From Streptomyces sp. NBC_01237 (GTDB lineage: Bacteria > Actinomycetota > Actinomycetes > Streptomycetales > Streptomycetaceae), in NCBI RefSeq assembly GCF_035917275.1, contig NZ_CP108508.1:2046001-2110000 (forward strand): 64,000 bases of DNA, in the 5' to 3' direction. The notes beneath the pieces were generated by a model. That model was not told the origin of the DNA. It searched no databases and worked only from the letters and a program-made list of their open reading frames with translations. Shown piece by piece: positions 20,893 to 30,792 of the stretch (the first letter of the stretch is position 1; each line of letters starts with the position of its first letter). The position numbers were made by a program, and so were the translations under genes.

Positions 20893-21899
20893 TCGCGCCC
20901 CATGTCCCGGTGGACGAGTACGGTCTCGATCCCCTCCGTGGCCAGCCGGGCGGCGAGCTTCTCCGACATCGCGACCGAGCGGTGCTTGCCGCCCGTGCAC
21001 CCGACGGCGATGGTCACGTACCGCTTGCCCTCGCGGCGGTAGCCCGAGGCGATCAGCTGGAGCAGTTCCGTGTACTGGTTGAGGAATTCCTTGGCGCCCG
21101 GCTGGTCGAAGACGTACGCGGACACCTCCTCGTTGAGACCGGTGAACGGGCGCAGCTCCGGGACCCAGTGCGGGTTGGGCAGGAACCGGCAGTCCACGAC
21201 CAGGTCGGCGTCGACCGGCAGGCCGTACTTGAAACCGAACGACATCACCGTGGCCCGCAGCTCCGGCTCCTCGTCGCCCGCGAACTGGGCGTCCATCTTG
21301 GCCCGCAGTTCGTGCACGTTGAGGCTGGAGGTGTCGATCACCAGGTCGGCGTCGCCGCGCAGCTCGCGCAGCAGATCGCGCTCGGCCGCGATGCCGTCGA
21401 CGATCCGGCCGTCGCCCTGGAGCGGGTGCGGGCGGCGCACCGACTCGAAGCGGCGCACCAGGGCGTCGTCGGAGGACTCCAGGAAAACGATCCGCCTGGT
21501 GACGTGCTTGGCCTCCAGGTCCGCGAGGGACTCCCGGAGGTTGTCGAAGAAACGGCGGCCCCGCACGTCGACGACGACGGCGATCCGGGCCACATTGCCC
21601 TGCGAGCGGGCGCCGAGCTCCACCATGGTGGGGATCAGCGCGGGCGGCAGATTGTCGACGACGAACCAGCCGAGGTCCTCCAGACACTTGGCGGCGGTGC
21701 TGCGCCCGGCGCCCGACATCCCGGAGATGATCACCAGTTCGGGAATGGCTGCCGTGGCGGTCTCGCCCGTCTCGTTCGCGGTGCCCGTACTCACGTCTGC
21801 TGCTCCGTCTGCTCGGTCTTCGTGCTCGTGTTCATGGTCGCGCTCGGGTCCGTGCGCGGGCGCGGTGTCGTTCTCGGTCTCGTGCGTGTGCTCATTCAT
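20889..21899 (-). CDS. rapZ: RNase adapter RapZ family nucleotide-binding protein
   Basis: P-loop protein of the YvcJ/RapZ family. The 336-residue product has a P-loop-like GMSGAGRST (residues 60-68) in which Arg stands where Lys is usual; from memory this substitution is normal in actinobacteria. [13 protein letters not shown] and the C-terminal [14 protein letters not shown] are further family marks. The first 50 residues form a disordered tail rich in His, Glu and Asp (DHEHEHED) not seen in enterobacterial RapZ. It overlaps uvrC by 4 nt and yvcK by 4 nt. Confidence 0.93.
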   Translation of the reverse strand: MNEHTHETENDTAPAHGPERDHEHEHEDRADGAADVSTGTANETGETATAAIPELVIISGMSGAGRSTAAKCLEDLGWFVVDNLPPALIPTMVELGARSQGNVARIAVVVDVRGRRFFDNLRESLADLEAKHVTRRIVFLESSDDALVRRFESVRRPHPLQGDGRIVDGIAAERDLLRELRGDADLVIDTSSLNVHELRAKMDAQFAGDEEPELRATVMSFGFKYGLPVDADLVVDCRFLPNPHWVPELRPFTGLNEEVSAYVFDQPGAKEFLNQYTELLQLIASGYRREGKRYVTIAVGCTGGKHRSVAMSEKLAARLATEGIETVLVHRDMGRE

Positions 21900-24001
21900 G
21901 ACGTGCCCCCGTCGTCCTCTTCAATGATCTCTCCTGTGGCCGTGTTCACGGCAGGCGCGGCCGGGGCGGTCGAGGCGAGGGCGGCGGCCACCGATTCCGC
22001 CGTCCTGCGGCCTATCCCCGGGACCTCGCAGATCTCATCGATTGTCGCCTGCCTCAGCTTCTTCACCGAGCCGAAATGCTTGATCAGCGCCTGTTTCCGG
22101 GTCTCGCCGAGGCCGGTGACGTCGTCCAGGGGGCTGCTGCGGATGCGCTTGGCCCGCTTGGCCCGCTGGTAGGTGATGGCGAACCGGTGCGCCTCGTCGC
22201 GGACGCGCTGGAGGAGGTAGAGGCCCTCGCTGGAGCGGGGCAGGACGACGGGGTCGTCGTCACCGGGCAGCCAGACCTCTTCGAGGCGTTTGGCCAGCCC
22301 GCAGACGGCGATGTCGTCGATCCCCAGTTCGTCCAGGGCGCGCTTGGCTGCGGCCACCTGGGGCTGCCCGCCGTCGACCACGACGAGCTGCGGCGGATAC
22401 GCGAACCGCTTGGGACGGCCGTCGTCCTCGCGGGGCTCGCTCTCCCCGGCACCGGGGTCGTGCTCGGCGGGACCGGGCTCCCCGGCGGGCCCCGGTGCGG
22501 GGACGGGACCACTGGGTGCGGGACCGGCGGGCGCCGGTGCGGGGACGGGCCCCGTGGGCGCCGGGCCGGATTCCTGGGGTTCCTCCCACTCCCCCGTCCG
22601 CTCCTTGTCCTGGAGATAGCGCTTGAAGCGGCGCCCGATCACCTCGTGCATCGAGCGGACGTCGTCCTGGCCCTCGAAGCCCTTGATCTGGAAGCGGCGG
22701 TACTCGCTCTTGCGGGCGAGCCCGTCCTCGAAGACCACCATGGACGCCACCACGTCGTCGCCCTGGAGGTGGGAGATGTCGTAGCACTCGATGCGCAGGG
22801 GCGCCGTGTCGAGGCCGAGCGCCTCGGTGATCTCCTCCAGGGCGCGGGAGCGGGTCGTGAGGTCGGAGGCGCGCTTGGTCTTGTGCAGTCCGAGCGCCTG
22901 CTGGGCGTTGCGCTGGACGGTGACCATCAGGTCCTTCTTGTCGCCGCGCTGCGGGATGCGCAGGCTGACCTGGGAGCCCCGGCGGTCGGCGAGCCACTGG
23001 GCGACCGCTTCGGTCTCCTCGGGGAGGGCCGGCACCAGGACCTCCTTGGGGACCGAGTCGCCCGTCTCCTCGCCGTACAGCTGCTGGAGGGCGTGCTCGA
23101 CCAGGCCCGAGGTGTCGACCGCCTCGACCTTGTCCGTGACCCAGCCGCGCTGGCCGCGCACCCGGCCGCCGCGGACGTGGAAGATCTGGACGGCCGCTTC
23201 CAGCTCGTCCTCGGCGACGGCGATCAGGTCGGCGTCGGTGGCGTCGGCGAGGACGACGGCGCTCTTCTCCATGGCCCGCTTGAGCGCTTCGGCGTCGTCG
23301 CGGAGCCGGGCGGCCCGCTCGTACTCCATCTCCTCCGCCGCCGCCATCATGTCCTTCTCCAGCCGGCGGATGTACGTCCCCGTCCGGCCGGCCATGAAGT
23401 CGCAGAAGTCCTCGGCCAGTTCGCGGTGCTCCTCGGGGGTGACCCGGCCGACGCAGGGGGCCGAGCACTTGCCGATGTAGCCGAGGAGGCAGGGGCGGCC
23501 GGTCCTGGCGGCGTTCTTGAACACGCCCGCGGAGCACGTACGGACGGGGAAGACGCGGAGCATCAGGTCGACGGTCTCGCGGATCGCCCACGCGTGCCCG
23601 TACGGGCCGAAGTAGCGCACGCCCTTCTTCTTGGCGCCGCGCATGACCTGGACCCGCGGGAAGTCCTCGTTGAGCGTGACCGCGAGGTAGGGATAGCTCT
23701 TGTCGTCGCGGTACTTGACGTTGAACCGGGGGTCGAACTCCTTGATCCAGGAGTACTCCAGCTGGAGCGCCTCGACCTCGGTGGAGACGACGGTCCATTC
23801 GACGGAGGCGGCCGTCGTGACCATCGTGCGGGTACGCGGGTGCAGACCGGCCAGGTCCTGGAAGTAGTTGGCCAGGCGCTGGCGCAGGTTCTTCGCCTTC
23901 CCGACGTAGATCACCCGGCGGTGCTCGTCGCGGAACTTGTAGACCCCCGGGGAGTCGGGGATCTGTCCCGGCTTGGGGCGGTAGCTGGAGGGGTCTGCCA
24001 T
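21896..24001 (-). CDS. uvrC: Excinuclease ABC subunit UvrC
   Basis: Nuclease making both incisions in nucleotide excision repair. The 701-residue protein has the GIY-YIG domain ([20 protein letters not shown], residues 19-38), a UvrB-binding UVR motif near 215-250, the RNase H-like second nuclease domain ([20 protein letters not shown] and [11 protein letters not shown]) and C-terminal helix-hairpin-helix motifs ([27 protein letters not shown]). Residues about 475-528 are an inserted Pro/Ala/Gly-rich low-complexity linker inside the nuclease half. It is leaderless: ATG lies 7 nt after a -10 of the DNA-damage type. It heads the whiA operon. Confidence 0.96.
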   Translation of the reverse strand: MADPSSYRPKPGQIPDSPGVYKFRDEHRRVIYVGKAKNLRQRLANYFQDLAGLHPRTRTMVTTAASVEWTVVSTEVEALQLEYSWIKEFDPRFNVKYRDDKSYPYLAVTLNEDFPRVQVMRGAKKKGVRYFGPYGHAWAIRETVDLMLRVFPVRTCSAGVFKNAARTGRPCLLGYIGKCSAPCVGRVTPEEHRELAEDFCDFMAGRTGTYIRRLEKDMMAAAEEMEYERAARLRDDAEALKRAMEKSAVVLADATDADLIAVAEDELEAAVQIFHVRGGRVRGQRGWVTDKVEAVDTSGLVEHALQQLYGEETGDSVPKEVLVPALPEETEAVAQWLADRRGSQVSLRIPQRGDKKDLMVTVQRNAQQALGLHKTKRASDLTTRSRALEEITEALGLDTAPLRIECYDISHLQGDDVVASMVVFEDGLARKSEYRRFQIKGFEGQDDVRSMHEVIGRRFKRYLQDKERTGEWEEPQESGPAPTGPVPAPAPAGPAPSGPVPAPGPAGEPGPAEHDPGAGESEPREDDGRPKRFAYPPQLVVVDGGQPQVAAAKRALDELGIDDIAVCGLAKRLEEVWLPGDDDPVVLPRSSEGLYLLQRVRDEAHRFAITYQRAKRAKRIRSSPLDDVTGLGETRKQALIKHFGSVKKLRQATIDEICEVPGIGRRTAESVAAALASTAPAAPAVNTATGEIIEEDDGGTS

Positions 24002-24008
24002 GTCTCAC

Positions 24009-24031
24009 ACCCTACTTGCGGAGTGTGACAA
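24009..24031 (-). promoter_or_regulatory. DNA-damage (RecA-NDp-like) promoter of uvrC
   Basis: On the minus strand TTGTCA (24031-24026), an 11-nt spacer, then TAGGGT (24014-24009), with ATG 24001 seven bases on. The LexA-independent motif of actinobacteria is TTGTCRGTG-N8-TANNNT; here the hexamers and spacing match but GTG reads CAC. Confidence 0.65.
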
Positions 24032-24112
24032 CGGGCCCTCGCCGAGGGTGGTGCCGCGCTCCGGGGTGCGGGTGAGGTGTGCGCACCCCGGAGCGCGGGC
24101 CGGTGGGGCCGG

Positions 24113-25051
24113 TCAGACGCCGGACGCGGGGGTCTCCCGGGTACGGCGGTGGCGGCGGGCCGCGGTGATGCCGCAGAGCGCCAGGGCCAGCAGGGCCCCG
24201 GCTCCGGCGACGGCCGAGGTGGCGGTCAGGGCCCCGTCGGCGGCGGTGTCCGGGGCACCGGCCGCGGTGGCGGCCATGACGGGTCCGGAGCCCGGACCCG
24301 AGGCGGGTCCCGGCGCGGGTCCGGAGCCCGTCGCCGCGTCGGGGCCGTAGCCGCCCGCCCTGCCGGAACGGGCGTAGCCGGAGCCGGGGAGCTTGTCCCC
24401 GTACGCCTCCCGCACCCGGTTCCCGTAGGCGCTCAGCGTGGTTCCCGAGGCGCCGACCGCCCCGGCGGCGTCCTCGTCCAGCGGGAGCACCCTGCTCCCC
24501 TTGTGGACGTACCAGGCGTCGATCTGCGGCTCCCGGAACACGGTGCCGCCGGGGAGCTTGCGGGCGCCCGCCGCGGTGTAGCGCGCCTCGTCGTCGCCGG
24601 TGGCGATGTTCACCACCTGCCAGTCGGCGCCCCGGCCCGCCTTCGGGACGGTCCACAGGGACGCCTTCTGCCCGTCCGAGGAGACCGCGGTGGAGGCGAG
24701 GTAGTCGAGCGTGCTGAGGGCGGCTCCCGGTTTCCCGGCGACGAAGTCCGCGGAGAGCGTGCGTACGGGGACGGCCGCTCCCTCGATCCGTGGTGCGGCC
24801 GCCGCCCGGGTGACCGCGCCCTCCCTGGCGAAGAACCGGGACAGGGTGTCCAGGGTGGAGGCCGAGACGGCCGCCTCGTGGGCGGCCGCCAGGGCCGGGG
24901 CGGTGAGGGCCGGGGCGGCGAAGGCGGGCGCGGTGGGGGCGGGGCGGCCCGCCGGTCCGCCGTCCGCCACGGCCTGGGGAGAGGCCGCGGCGAACAGGGC
25001 GGCACCGGTGAGCGCGGTGGCCGTGACGATGCGCCGGGTCGTGGATGTCAT
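24113..25051 (-). CDS. Secreted, C-terminally membrane-anchored protein of unknown function
   Basis: The 312-residue protein has a signal peptide (TSTTRRIVTATALTGAALFA, cleavage likely after ASPQAVA), an Ala/Pro-rich linker and a compact middle domain (GADWQVVNIATGDDEARYTA, FREPQIDAWYVHKGSRVLPL). A Gly/Pro/Ser-rich spacer follows, then one hydrophobic segment (SAVAGAGALLALALCGI) and a basic tail ARRHRRTRE. This is the layout of a surface protein held by a C-terminal anchor, but I see no LPXTG or LAXTG sortase motif. It begins 4 nt after the stop of the secreted cysteine protease, so the two are co-expressed and may act together outside the cell. Confidence 0.75.
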   Translation of the reverse strand: MTSTTRRIVTATALTGAALFAAASPQAVADGGPAGRPAPTAPAFAAPALTAPALAAAHEAAVSASTLDTLSRFFAREGAVTRAAAAPRIEGAAVPVRTLSADFVAGKPGAALSTLDYLASTAVSSDGQKASLWTVPKAGRGADWQVVNIATGDDEARYTAAGARKLPGGTVFREPQIDAWYVHKGSRVLPLDEDAAGAVGASGTTLSAYGNRVREAYGDKLPGSGYARSGRAGGYGPDAATGSGPAPGPASGPGSGPVMAATAAGAPDTAADGALTATSAVAGAGALLALALCGITAARRHRRTRETPASGV

Positions 25052-25055
25052 GCCG

Positions 25056-25670
25056 TCACGCCCCGATCCGGTACAGCGAGTGGGTCCAGGAGAACTCGTT
25101 GTTGTTCACGTACCAGGCGTGCGAGGCCCAGTTGTAGCGGTTGCTGGAAGGCCAGGGGTCGCCCCAGTAGACCCAGCTGCTTGCGTCGTCGTAGCCGTAC
25201 AGGACGTGCATGTGCCCGCCGCCGGAGGACCACTGGATACGTGTCTCGACGGGGCGGCCGGCGGATATCTCGCCCTGCACCGTCGCGTAGCGCAGGTAGC
25301 CCGTGACGTACGAACCGGGGTTGACTCCGGCCCAGGACAGACCGTCCTGGACATTGCCCAGCGTGGCCTGCGAGTTGGGGCACTCATAGCCCTGGGACCG
25401 GTTGAAGGCGGCGTTGCAGAACTGGTTCTGGGAGTAGTTCCGCCCGAACCAGGTGGCGATGGTGTTGCCCGCGGCCGCCCAGCACCAGTTGGTCTTCTGC
25501 TGGGCCTGCATGGTGATGTTCAGCCGCTGGGTGGCGGCGACGGCGCTGCTGTCCGGCGTGACGGCCGGGGTCTGGGCGGCGGTGGCGGTCGCCGCCGGCA
25601 CGGCGAGGAGCACGGCGGCCAGGAGTGCCGTGAACGGGAACCTTCCCGGCCTGATTCTTCGGTTGTGCAT
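25056..25670 (-). CDS. Secreted papain-like cysteine protease (C70/AvrRpt2-like)
   Basis: The 204-residue product has a signal peptide (FPFTALLAAVLLAVPAATAT) and a protease core with the catalytic cysteine C63 in TNWCWAAAGN, preceded by the oxyanion Gln in QAQQK. H153 lies in GGGHMHVLYGYD and D171 in WGDPWPS. The NWCWAA motif is that of the papain-like AvrRpt2 family. ATG 25670 follows GGGAGG at 7 nt; the longer frame to 25769 lacks a signal peptide at its start. It is the first gene of a two-gene unit with the anchored protein downstream. Confidence 0.85.
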   Translation of the reverse strand: MHNRRIRPGRFPFTALLAAVLLAVPAATATAAQTPAVTPDSSAVAATQRLNITMQAQQKTNWCWAAAGNTIATWFGRNYSQNQFCNAAFNRSQGYECPNSQATLGNVQDGLSWAGVNPGSYVTGYLRYATVQGEISAGRPVETRIQWSSGGGHMHVLYGYDDASSWVYWGDPWPSSNRYNWASHAWYVNNNEFSWTHSLYRIGA

Positions 25671-25898
25671 GGCGTTCCTCCCATGGCGGGGGGGGTGGGA
25701 TCGGAGGAGCGCGTCCGGACGCTGTTCAGGAGCATCGACCGTTGTCCGGAACCGGTCAACACGCTTCAATGCGGGGTGACATCACGGTGTGAACGGCGCG
25801 ACGGATGTGTGAACAGTCCCGCCCCGGTCACCTGGCCCCCCGCTCCCACCCGGGTGATGTCCCCGCTCCCCGTCGTGAACGTTCACCGGAGGCCCGAC

Positions 25899-26825
25899 AT
25901 GCGGCACACCGAGACCGAACTCGCCCAGGTGCTGCACACGGGCCCCTTCCATCTGGCCCTGCGTACCGCCCTGTCCGTGCGCGGGCTGCCGCTCCAGCGG
26001 GTCCAGCACCACCTCGCGCACCGGGGAATCAAGGTCGGGGTGACGAGTCTCAGTTACTGGCAGCAGGGCGCGCGCCGCCCGCGGCGCGCCGAGTCGCTGC
26101 GTGCGGTGCAGGCGCTGGAGGCCGTTCTCGCACTGCCGGAGAACTCGCTGCTGCGGCTGCTGGAGACCGGGGACGCGCCCGCGGACTCCGAGCGTCCGGC
26201 GGCCCGCTCGTACCGCTCGCTGATGGAGGCGTCGGGTGCGGTGGAGCGGCTGCTGGCGGCGATGGAGTCACCGGTGGACGGCGGGCTGCACACCGTGGGG
26301 CATCAGGAGCGGGTCCGGATAGGGGCGGGCCGGGAGATGGCGGGCCGCGACTCGCAGCACGTCGTGCGGGCGCATCGCGACGGCGTCGACCGCTACCTCG
26401 CGGTCTACCGGGGCGATCCGGGCTGTGAGCCGTCGCGGATCACCGTACGGGCCCGGGAGAACTGCCGGACCGGCCGGGTCCGCTGGGACAGGGGTACGGG
26501 GGTGCTCGTGGCGGAGCTGCTCTTCGACACCCGGCTGCGGGCCGGTGAGACGTACCTCTTCGGCTACGCCTTCGACGACGGTACGGGTGAGCCCTGCGGT
26601 GAGTACGTGCGTGGCTTCACCTTCGGCGGCGGGCAGTACGTGCTCCAGATCCGCTTCGACGAGGCGGCGCTGCCGGTACGGTGCCGGCGCTTCGTCCAGG
26701 CATCGGCGGGAGCGGCGCGCGGTGCCCGGACCGACCTGACCCTCACCGGCCGGCACCGGACCGTACATCTGGTGGAGCAGGGGGTACGGCCCGGTCTCGT
26801 CGGCATCGACTGGGACTGGGAGTAG
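25899..26825 (+). CDS. Putative helix-turn-helix regulator, conserved unknown
   Basis: The 308-residue protein has an N-terminal region that could form an XRE-like helix-turn-helix (ALSVRGLPLQRVQHHLAHRG then VTSLSYWQQGARRPRRAESL) and a C-terminal beta-rich domain of unknown type (GVLVAELLFDTRLRAGETYL, EYVRGFTFGGGQYVLQIRFD). ATG 25899 is chosen for GGAGG eight bases upstream; the open frame continues back through the protease gene but without coding character. It is divergent from the secreted protease unit, so control of that unit is a reasonable guess, not evidence. Confidence 0.7.
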   Translation: MRHTETELAQVLHTGPFHLALRTALSVRGLPLQRVQHHLAHRGIKVGVTSLSYWQQGARRPRRAESLRAVQALEAVLALPENSLLRLLETGDAPADSERPAARSYRSLMEASGAVERLLAAMESPVDGGLHTVGHQERVRIGAGREMAGRDSQHVVRAHRDGVDRYLAVYRGDPGCEPSRITVRARENCRTGRVRWDRGTGVLVAELLFDTRLRAGETYLFGYAFDDGTGEPCGEYVRGFTFGGGQYVLQIRFDEAALPVRCRRFVQASAGAARGARTDLTLTGRHRTVHLVEQGVRPGLVGIDWDWE

Positions 26826-26893
26826 TCGGCCGGGAGCGGTTCCGTGCGGGGTGCCTGTGCCCCGGTAGCGGCGTCTGTGCCGTTACCCGTGCG

Positions 26894-27322
26894 TCAGGCT
26901 TCGGGGCCCGCGACGAGCTTTCCGCCCTCGGCCGTGACCGGGATGGAGGGCAGCGGCACGGTGGCCGGTCCATGGATCGCCTTGCCGGTGGTCATGTCGA
27001 AGCGGCTGCCGTGGCAGGGGCAGTGGCCCTCGGTGCCCTCGACCTTGTCCAGGACGCAGCCACCGTGGGTGCACTGGGCGCTGAACGCCTTGTACTCGCC
27101 CTTCGCCGGGCAGCTCACGACGAGACGCTGCTCGCGGTAGAGCTTGGCACCGCCGACCGGGACCTCGGACGCGGCGCCGAGGTCGACGGGCGCGGTCGGC
27201 GTGGGCGTCTGCGCGTGGCCGAGCTTGGAATCGGTCGAGCAGGCGGCCACTCCCAGCCCGGCGGCACCGGCGAGAGCGGCACCCTTCAGCACGGTACGGC
27301 GGGCGGCGGGCTGGCCGGGCAT
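26894..27322 (-). CDS. Rieske (2Fe-2S) protein with Tat-type lipoprotein signal
   Basis: The 142-residue protein starts with a twin-arginine style signal (AARRTVLKGAALAGAAGLG) ending in a lipobox-like VAAC (C28), so it is probably exported folded and lipid-anchored. The Rieske cluster site is complete: CTHGGC (C84, H86, with C89) and CPCHGS (C101, H104, with C103). ATG 27322 has GGAG six bases upstream; a GTG 12 bases earlier overlaps that box. The redox partner is unknown; this standalone form is common in streptomycetes. Confidence 0.9.
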   Translation of the reverse strand: MPGQPAARRTVLKGAALAGAAGLGVAACSTDSKLGHAQTPTPTAPVDLGAASEVPVGGAKLYREQRLVVSCPAKGEYKAFSAQCTHGGCVLDKVEGTEGHCPCHGSRFDMTTGKAIHGPATVPLPSIPVTAEGGKLVAGPEA

Positions 27323-27472
27323 GCGTATCTCCACGGGTCGGTCTTCGGAGGTGGTGCGGGCGGTCGCCGGTGCGTACCCGTGACCACAGTGGCCGACGCT
27401 CCCGGTGACAGAAACGACGATACCGGCGGAGATCGGCGGGCCTGCGGCCGGGCCGGTCCTGGCCCGGAACGC

Positions 27473-27510
27473 GACGGTGGTGGCCCCCTGATCAGGGGGC
27501 CACCACCGTC
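27473..27510 (-). terminator. Perfect 38-nt palindrome after uvrA
   Basis: 19-bp perfect inverted repeat centred on TGATCA with no real loop, 26 nt beyond the uvrA stop. It is the terminator of uvrA and could stop transcription from either side. Confidence 0.8.
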
Positions 27511-27536
27511 AGCACGACATCAGCGCGGCAGTGAGG

Positions 27537-30500
27537 TCACGCCTTGCGGGCGCGGGCCGTCTTCTTCGCCGCCGTGCTCTTGGCCGCCGCTGTGCTCTTG
27601 GCCGCCGTCGAGCTTTTGGCCGTCGTCGTGCTCTTGGCCGTCTTGGCGGCCTTCGTGGCCTTGGCCGTGCCGGTGGCGGCGGCCGTCTTGCGTGCGGCCG
27701 GGGCGGCCTTCGCCGCGGCCGTCTTCCTGCGGGCAGGCTTACGGGCCGTGGGCAGCGCCGCCTCACTGATCCGGTCCGCGTCCAGGATGCCCTGGAGGAA
27801 CTTGCCGGTGTGGCTGGCGGGCACCGAGGCGACCTTCTCCGGAGTGCCCTCGGCGACGACCAGACCGCCGCCGTTGCCCCCTTCGGGGCCCATGTCGATG
27901 ACCCAGTCCGCGGTCTTGATGACATCGAGGTTGTGCTCGATGACGATCACCGTGTTGCCCTTGTCGACCAGGCCGGAGAGCACCTTGATCAGCTTGCTGA
28001 TGTCCTCGAAGTGCAGACCGGTGGTCGGCTCGTCCAGGACGTAGACCGTGCGGCCGGTGGAGCGCTTCTGGAGCTCGCTCGCCAGCTTCACGCGCTGGGC
28101 CTCGCCGCCGGAGAGCGTCGGCGCGGACTGCCCGAGCCTGACGTATCCGAGACCCACCTCGTTGAGCGTACGGAGGTGGCGGGCGATCGTCGGGACGGCC
28201 TCGAAGAACTCCAGGCCCTCCTCGATCGGCATGTCCAGCACCTCGGCGATGGACTTGCCCTTGTAGTGGACCTCCAGGGTCTCCCGGTTGTAGCGCGCTC
28301 CGTGGCAGACCTCGCACGGGACGTACACATCGGGCAGGAAGTTCATCTCGATCTTGATGGTGCCGTCGCCGGAGCAGTTCTCGCAGCGGCCGCCCTTGAC
28401 GTTGAAGGAGAAACGGCCCGGCAGATAGCCGCGCACCTTCGCCTCCATCGTCTCGGCGAACAGTCGGCGGACATGGTCGAAGACTCCGGTGTACGTGGCC
28501 GGGTTGGACCGGGGCGTACGGCCGATCGGCGACTGGTCGACGTGCACCACCTTGTCGACGAGGTCGTCGCCGTCGACCCGGGTGTGCCGGCCGGGGACCG
28601 ACTTGGCACCGTTCAGCTCGCGGGCCAGGTGGGTGTAGAGGATGTCGTTGACCAGGGTCGACTTCCCGGACCCCGAGACGCCCGTGACGGCCGTGAGGAC
28701 GCCGAGCGGGAAGGAGACGTCGATGTCCTGGAGGTTGTTCTCCCGGGCACCGTGCACCGTGAGGCGGCGGCCGGGGTCGACCGGGCGCCGGATGTCGGGC
28801 ATCGCGATCGCCCGCTTGCCGGACAGATACTGGCCGGTGATCGACTCCTTGTTGGCCAGCAGCTCCTTGAGCGAGCCGGAGTGGACCACCTTGCCGCCGT
28901 GCTCACCGGCGCCGGGGCCGATGTCGACGACCCAGTCGGCGACCTTGATGGTGTCCTCGTCGTGCTCGACGACGATGAGGGTGTTGCCCATGTCGCGGAG
29001 CCGGACCAGGGTCTCGATCAGACGGTGGTTGTCCCGCTGGTGGAGCCCGATGGACGGCTCGTCCAGGACGTACAGCACACCGACCAGGCCGGAGCCGATC
29101 TGCGTGGCGAGCCGGATGCGCTGGGCCTCGCCGCCGGACAGGGTCCCCGCGGCCCGGTTGAGCGAGAGGTAGTCGAGGCCGACGTCGACGAGGAACCTCA
29201 GCCGCTCGTTGACCTCCTTGAGCACGCGCTCGGCGATCTTCTTGTCGCGGGCGTTCAGCTTCATCCGGCCGAGGAACTCGGCGCATTCGCTGATCGACAT
29301 CGCGGAGACCTGGGCGATGGACTTCTCCATCACCGTCACCGCGAGCACGATCGGCTTGAGCCGGGTGCCCTCACAGGTCGGGCAGGGCACCTCGCGCATG
29401 TAGCCCTCGAAGCGCTCACGGCTGGAGTCGCTCTCGGCCTCGGAGTGGCGCCGCTTGACGAACTGCACCGCGCCTTCGAAGGCGGGGGTCGTGTAGGCGC
29501 GCTCGCGGCCGTACCGGTTGCGGTAGCGCACCTCGGTCTGGATCTTGTGGCCGAAGAGCAGGGCCTTCTTGGCGCGCTGCGGCAGTCCGGCCCAGGGGAT
29601 GTCCGTACGGAATCCGAGGGCTTCGGAGAGTGCGCCGATCAGCCGCCCGAAGTACTCCTTGGTGTGGCCGTGCGACCAGGGGTGGATCGCTCCCTCGTCG
29701 AGGGACTTCTCCTCGTCCGGGACGATCAGCTCCGGGTCGACCTCCATGCGCGTACCGATGCCCGTGCAGTCGGGGCAGGCGCCGAAGGGCGAGTTGAAGG
29801 AGAAGGAGCGGGGCTCCATCTCCTCGAAGGAGAGGTCGTCGTACGGGCAGTAGAGGTGCTCGGAGTACATCCGCTCACGCTCGGGGTCGTCCTCGGGGAG
29901 GTCGACGAAGTCGAGCACGACCATGCCGCCGGAGAGGCCGAGCGCGGTCTCGACCGAGTCGGTCAGCCGGCGCTTGGCACTGTCCTTCACGGTGAGGCGG
30001 TCGACGACCACCTCGATGGTGTGCTTCTCCTGCTTCTTCAGCGTGGGCGGCTCGGAGAGCTGGATGGTCGCGCCGTCGACCCTGGCCCGGCTGTAGCCCT
30101 TGGTCTGGAGGTCGGCGAAGAGGTCGACGAACTCGCCCTTGCGCTCGCGCACCAGCGGCGAGAGCACCTGGAAGCGGCTGCCCTCGGGCAAGCCGAGCAC
30201 CTTGTCGACGATGGCCTGCGGCGACTGGCGGGAGATGGGCCGCCCGCACTCCGGACAGTGCGGCTTGCCGATCCGGGCGAAGAGCAGCCGGAGGTAGTCG
30301 TAGACCTCGGTGATCGTGCCGACCGTCGAGCGCGGGTTGCGCGAGGTCGACTTCTGGTCGATGGAGACAGCGGGCGAGAGGCCCTCGATGAAGTCGACGT
30401 CCGGCTTGTCCATCTGGCCGAGGAACTGCCGGGCGTACGAGGAGAGGGACTCCACGTAGCGCCGCTGGCCCTCGGCGAAGATCGTGTCGAACGCGAGGGA

Positions 30501-30617
30501 CGACTTGCCCGACCCGGAGAGCCCGGTGAAGACGATGAGGGAGTCGCGGGGGAGGTCGAGCGAGACGTTCTTGAGGTTGTGCTCGCGCGCGCCACGGACG
30601 ATGAGACGGTCGGCCAC
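27537..30617 (-). CDS. uvrA: Excinuclease ABC subunit UvrA
   Basis: Damage-sensing ABC-type ATPase of nucleotide excision repair. The 1026-residue protein has two Walker A motifs ([10 protein letters not shown] and [10 protein letters not shown]), two ABC signatures ([12 protein letters not shown] and [12 protein letters not shown]), and zinc-binding cysteines in [20 protein letters not shown] and CEVCHG. The last 65-70 residues are a Lys/Ala/Thr-rich tail ([20 protein letters not shown]), histone H1-like and outside the conserved fold. GTG 30617 is the family start ([14 protein letters not shown]). No LexA box or TTGTCA-type promoter is visible upstream, unlike uvrC and uvrB. Confidence 0.97.
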   Translation of the reverse strand: MADRLIVRGAREHNLKNVSLDLPRDSLIVFTGLSGSGKSSLAFDTIFAEGQRRYVESLSSYARQFLGQMDKPDVDFIEGLSPAVSIDQKSTSRNPRSTVGTITEVYDYLRLLFARIGKPHCPECGRPISRQSPQAIVDKVLGLPEGSRFQVLSPLVRERKGEFVDLFADLQTKGYSRARVDGATIQLSEPPTLKKQEKHTIEVVVDRLTVKDSAKRRLTDSVETALGLSGGMVVLDFVDLPEDDPERERMYSEHLYCPYDDLSFEEMEPRSFSFNSPFGACPDCTGIGTRMEVDPELIVPDEEKSLDEGAIHPWSHGHTKEYFGRLIGALSEALGFRTDIPWAGLPQRAKKALLFGHKIQTEVRYRNRYGRERAYTTPAFEGAVQFVKRRHSEAESDSSRERFEGYMREVPCPTCEGTRLKPIVLAVTVMEKSIAQVSAMSISECAEFLGRMKLNARDKKIAERVLKEVNERLRFLVDVGLDYLSLNRAAGTLSGGEAQRIRLATQIGSGLVGVLYVLDEPSIGLHQRDNHRLIETLVRLRDMGNTLIVVEHDEDTIKVADWVVDIGPGAGEHGGKVVHSGSLKELLANKESITGQYLSGKRAIAMPDIRRPVDPGRRLTVHGARENNLQDIDVSFPLGVLTAVTGVSGSGKSTLVNDILYTHLARELNGAKSVPGRHTRVDGDDLVDKVVHVDQSPIGRTPRSNPATYTGVFDHVRRLFAETMEAKVRGYLPGRFSFNVKGGRCENCSGDGTIKIEMNFLPDVYVPCEVCHGARYNRETLEVHYKGKSIAEVLDMPIEEGLEFFEAVPTIARHLRTLNEVGLGYVRLGQSAPTLSGGEAQRVKLASELQKRSTGRTVYVLDEPTTGLHFEDISKLIKVLSGLVDKGNTVIVIEHNLDVIKTADWVIDMGPEGGNGGGLVVAEGTPEKVASVPASHTGKFLQGILDADRISEAALPTARKPARRKTAAAKAAPAARKTAAATGTAKATKAAKTAKSTTTAKSSTAAKSTAAAKSTAAKKTARARKA

Positions 30618-30756
30618 GCCGGTCCGCACCTTTCTTGAGAGAAGCGGGGGAACTGAGCCCCCCTCCCAGGGTATGGGGGGTGCCACAGCGATGTATGAGG
30701 CTTTCGACTCCGAGCGTATAGCACGCGCATTCGATTTACGGTCGGCCCTGAACTCC

Positions 30757-30785
30757 TTCACCCGAATGAGTGGCGAAGCTAGGCT
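30757..30785 (+). promoter_or_regulatory. Putative promoter of the mycothiol-type enzyme gene
   Basis: TTCACC (30757-30762), a 17-bp spacer and TAGGCT (30780-30785) fit the housekeeping consensus. The start would fall at about 30792, making ATG 30793 leaderless; no ribosome binding site is present. Confidence 0.55.
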
Positions 30786-30792
30786 CGGCCTC

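Noticed and set aside
25689..25898. A much longer version of the putative regulator starting upstream of 25899.
   Set aside because: The upstream part is antisense to the protease gene and its promoter; only ATG 25899 has a good ribosome binding site.
27531..30638. A 1035-residue plus-strand protein antisense to uvrA, and similar long frames at 10906-14364, 15192-18488 and 35701-39618.
   Set aside because: Long antisense frames are expected in GC-rich DNA; they have His/Arg/Gly/Val-rich composition, no family motifs and lie over certain genes.
30618..30792. A LexA (SOS) box or TTGTCA-type promoter before uvrA.
   Set aside because: No CGAAC-N4-GTTCG-like dyad and no TTGTC hexamer with a correctly spaced -10 could be found.
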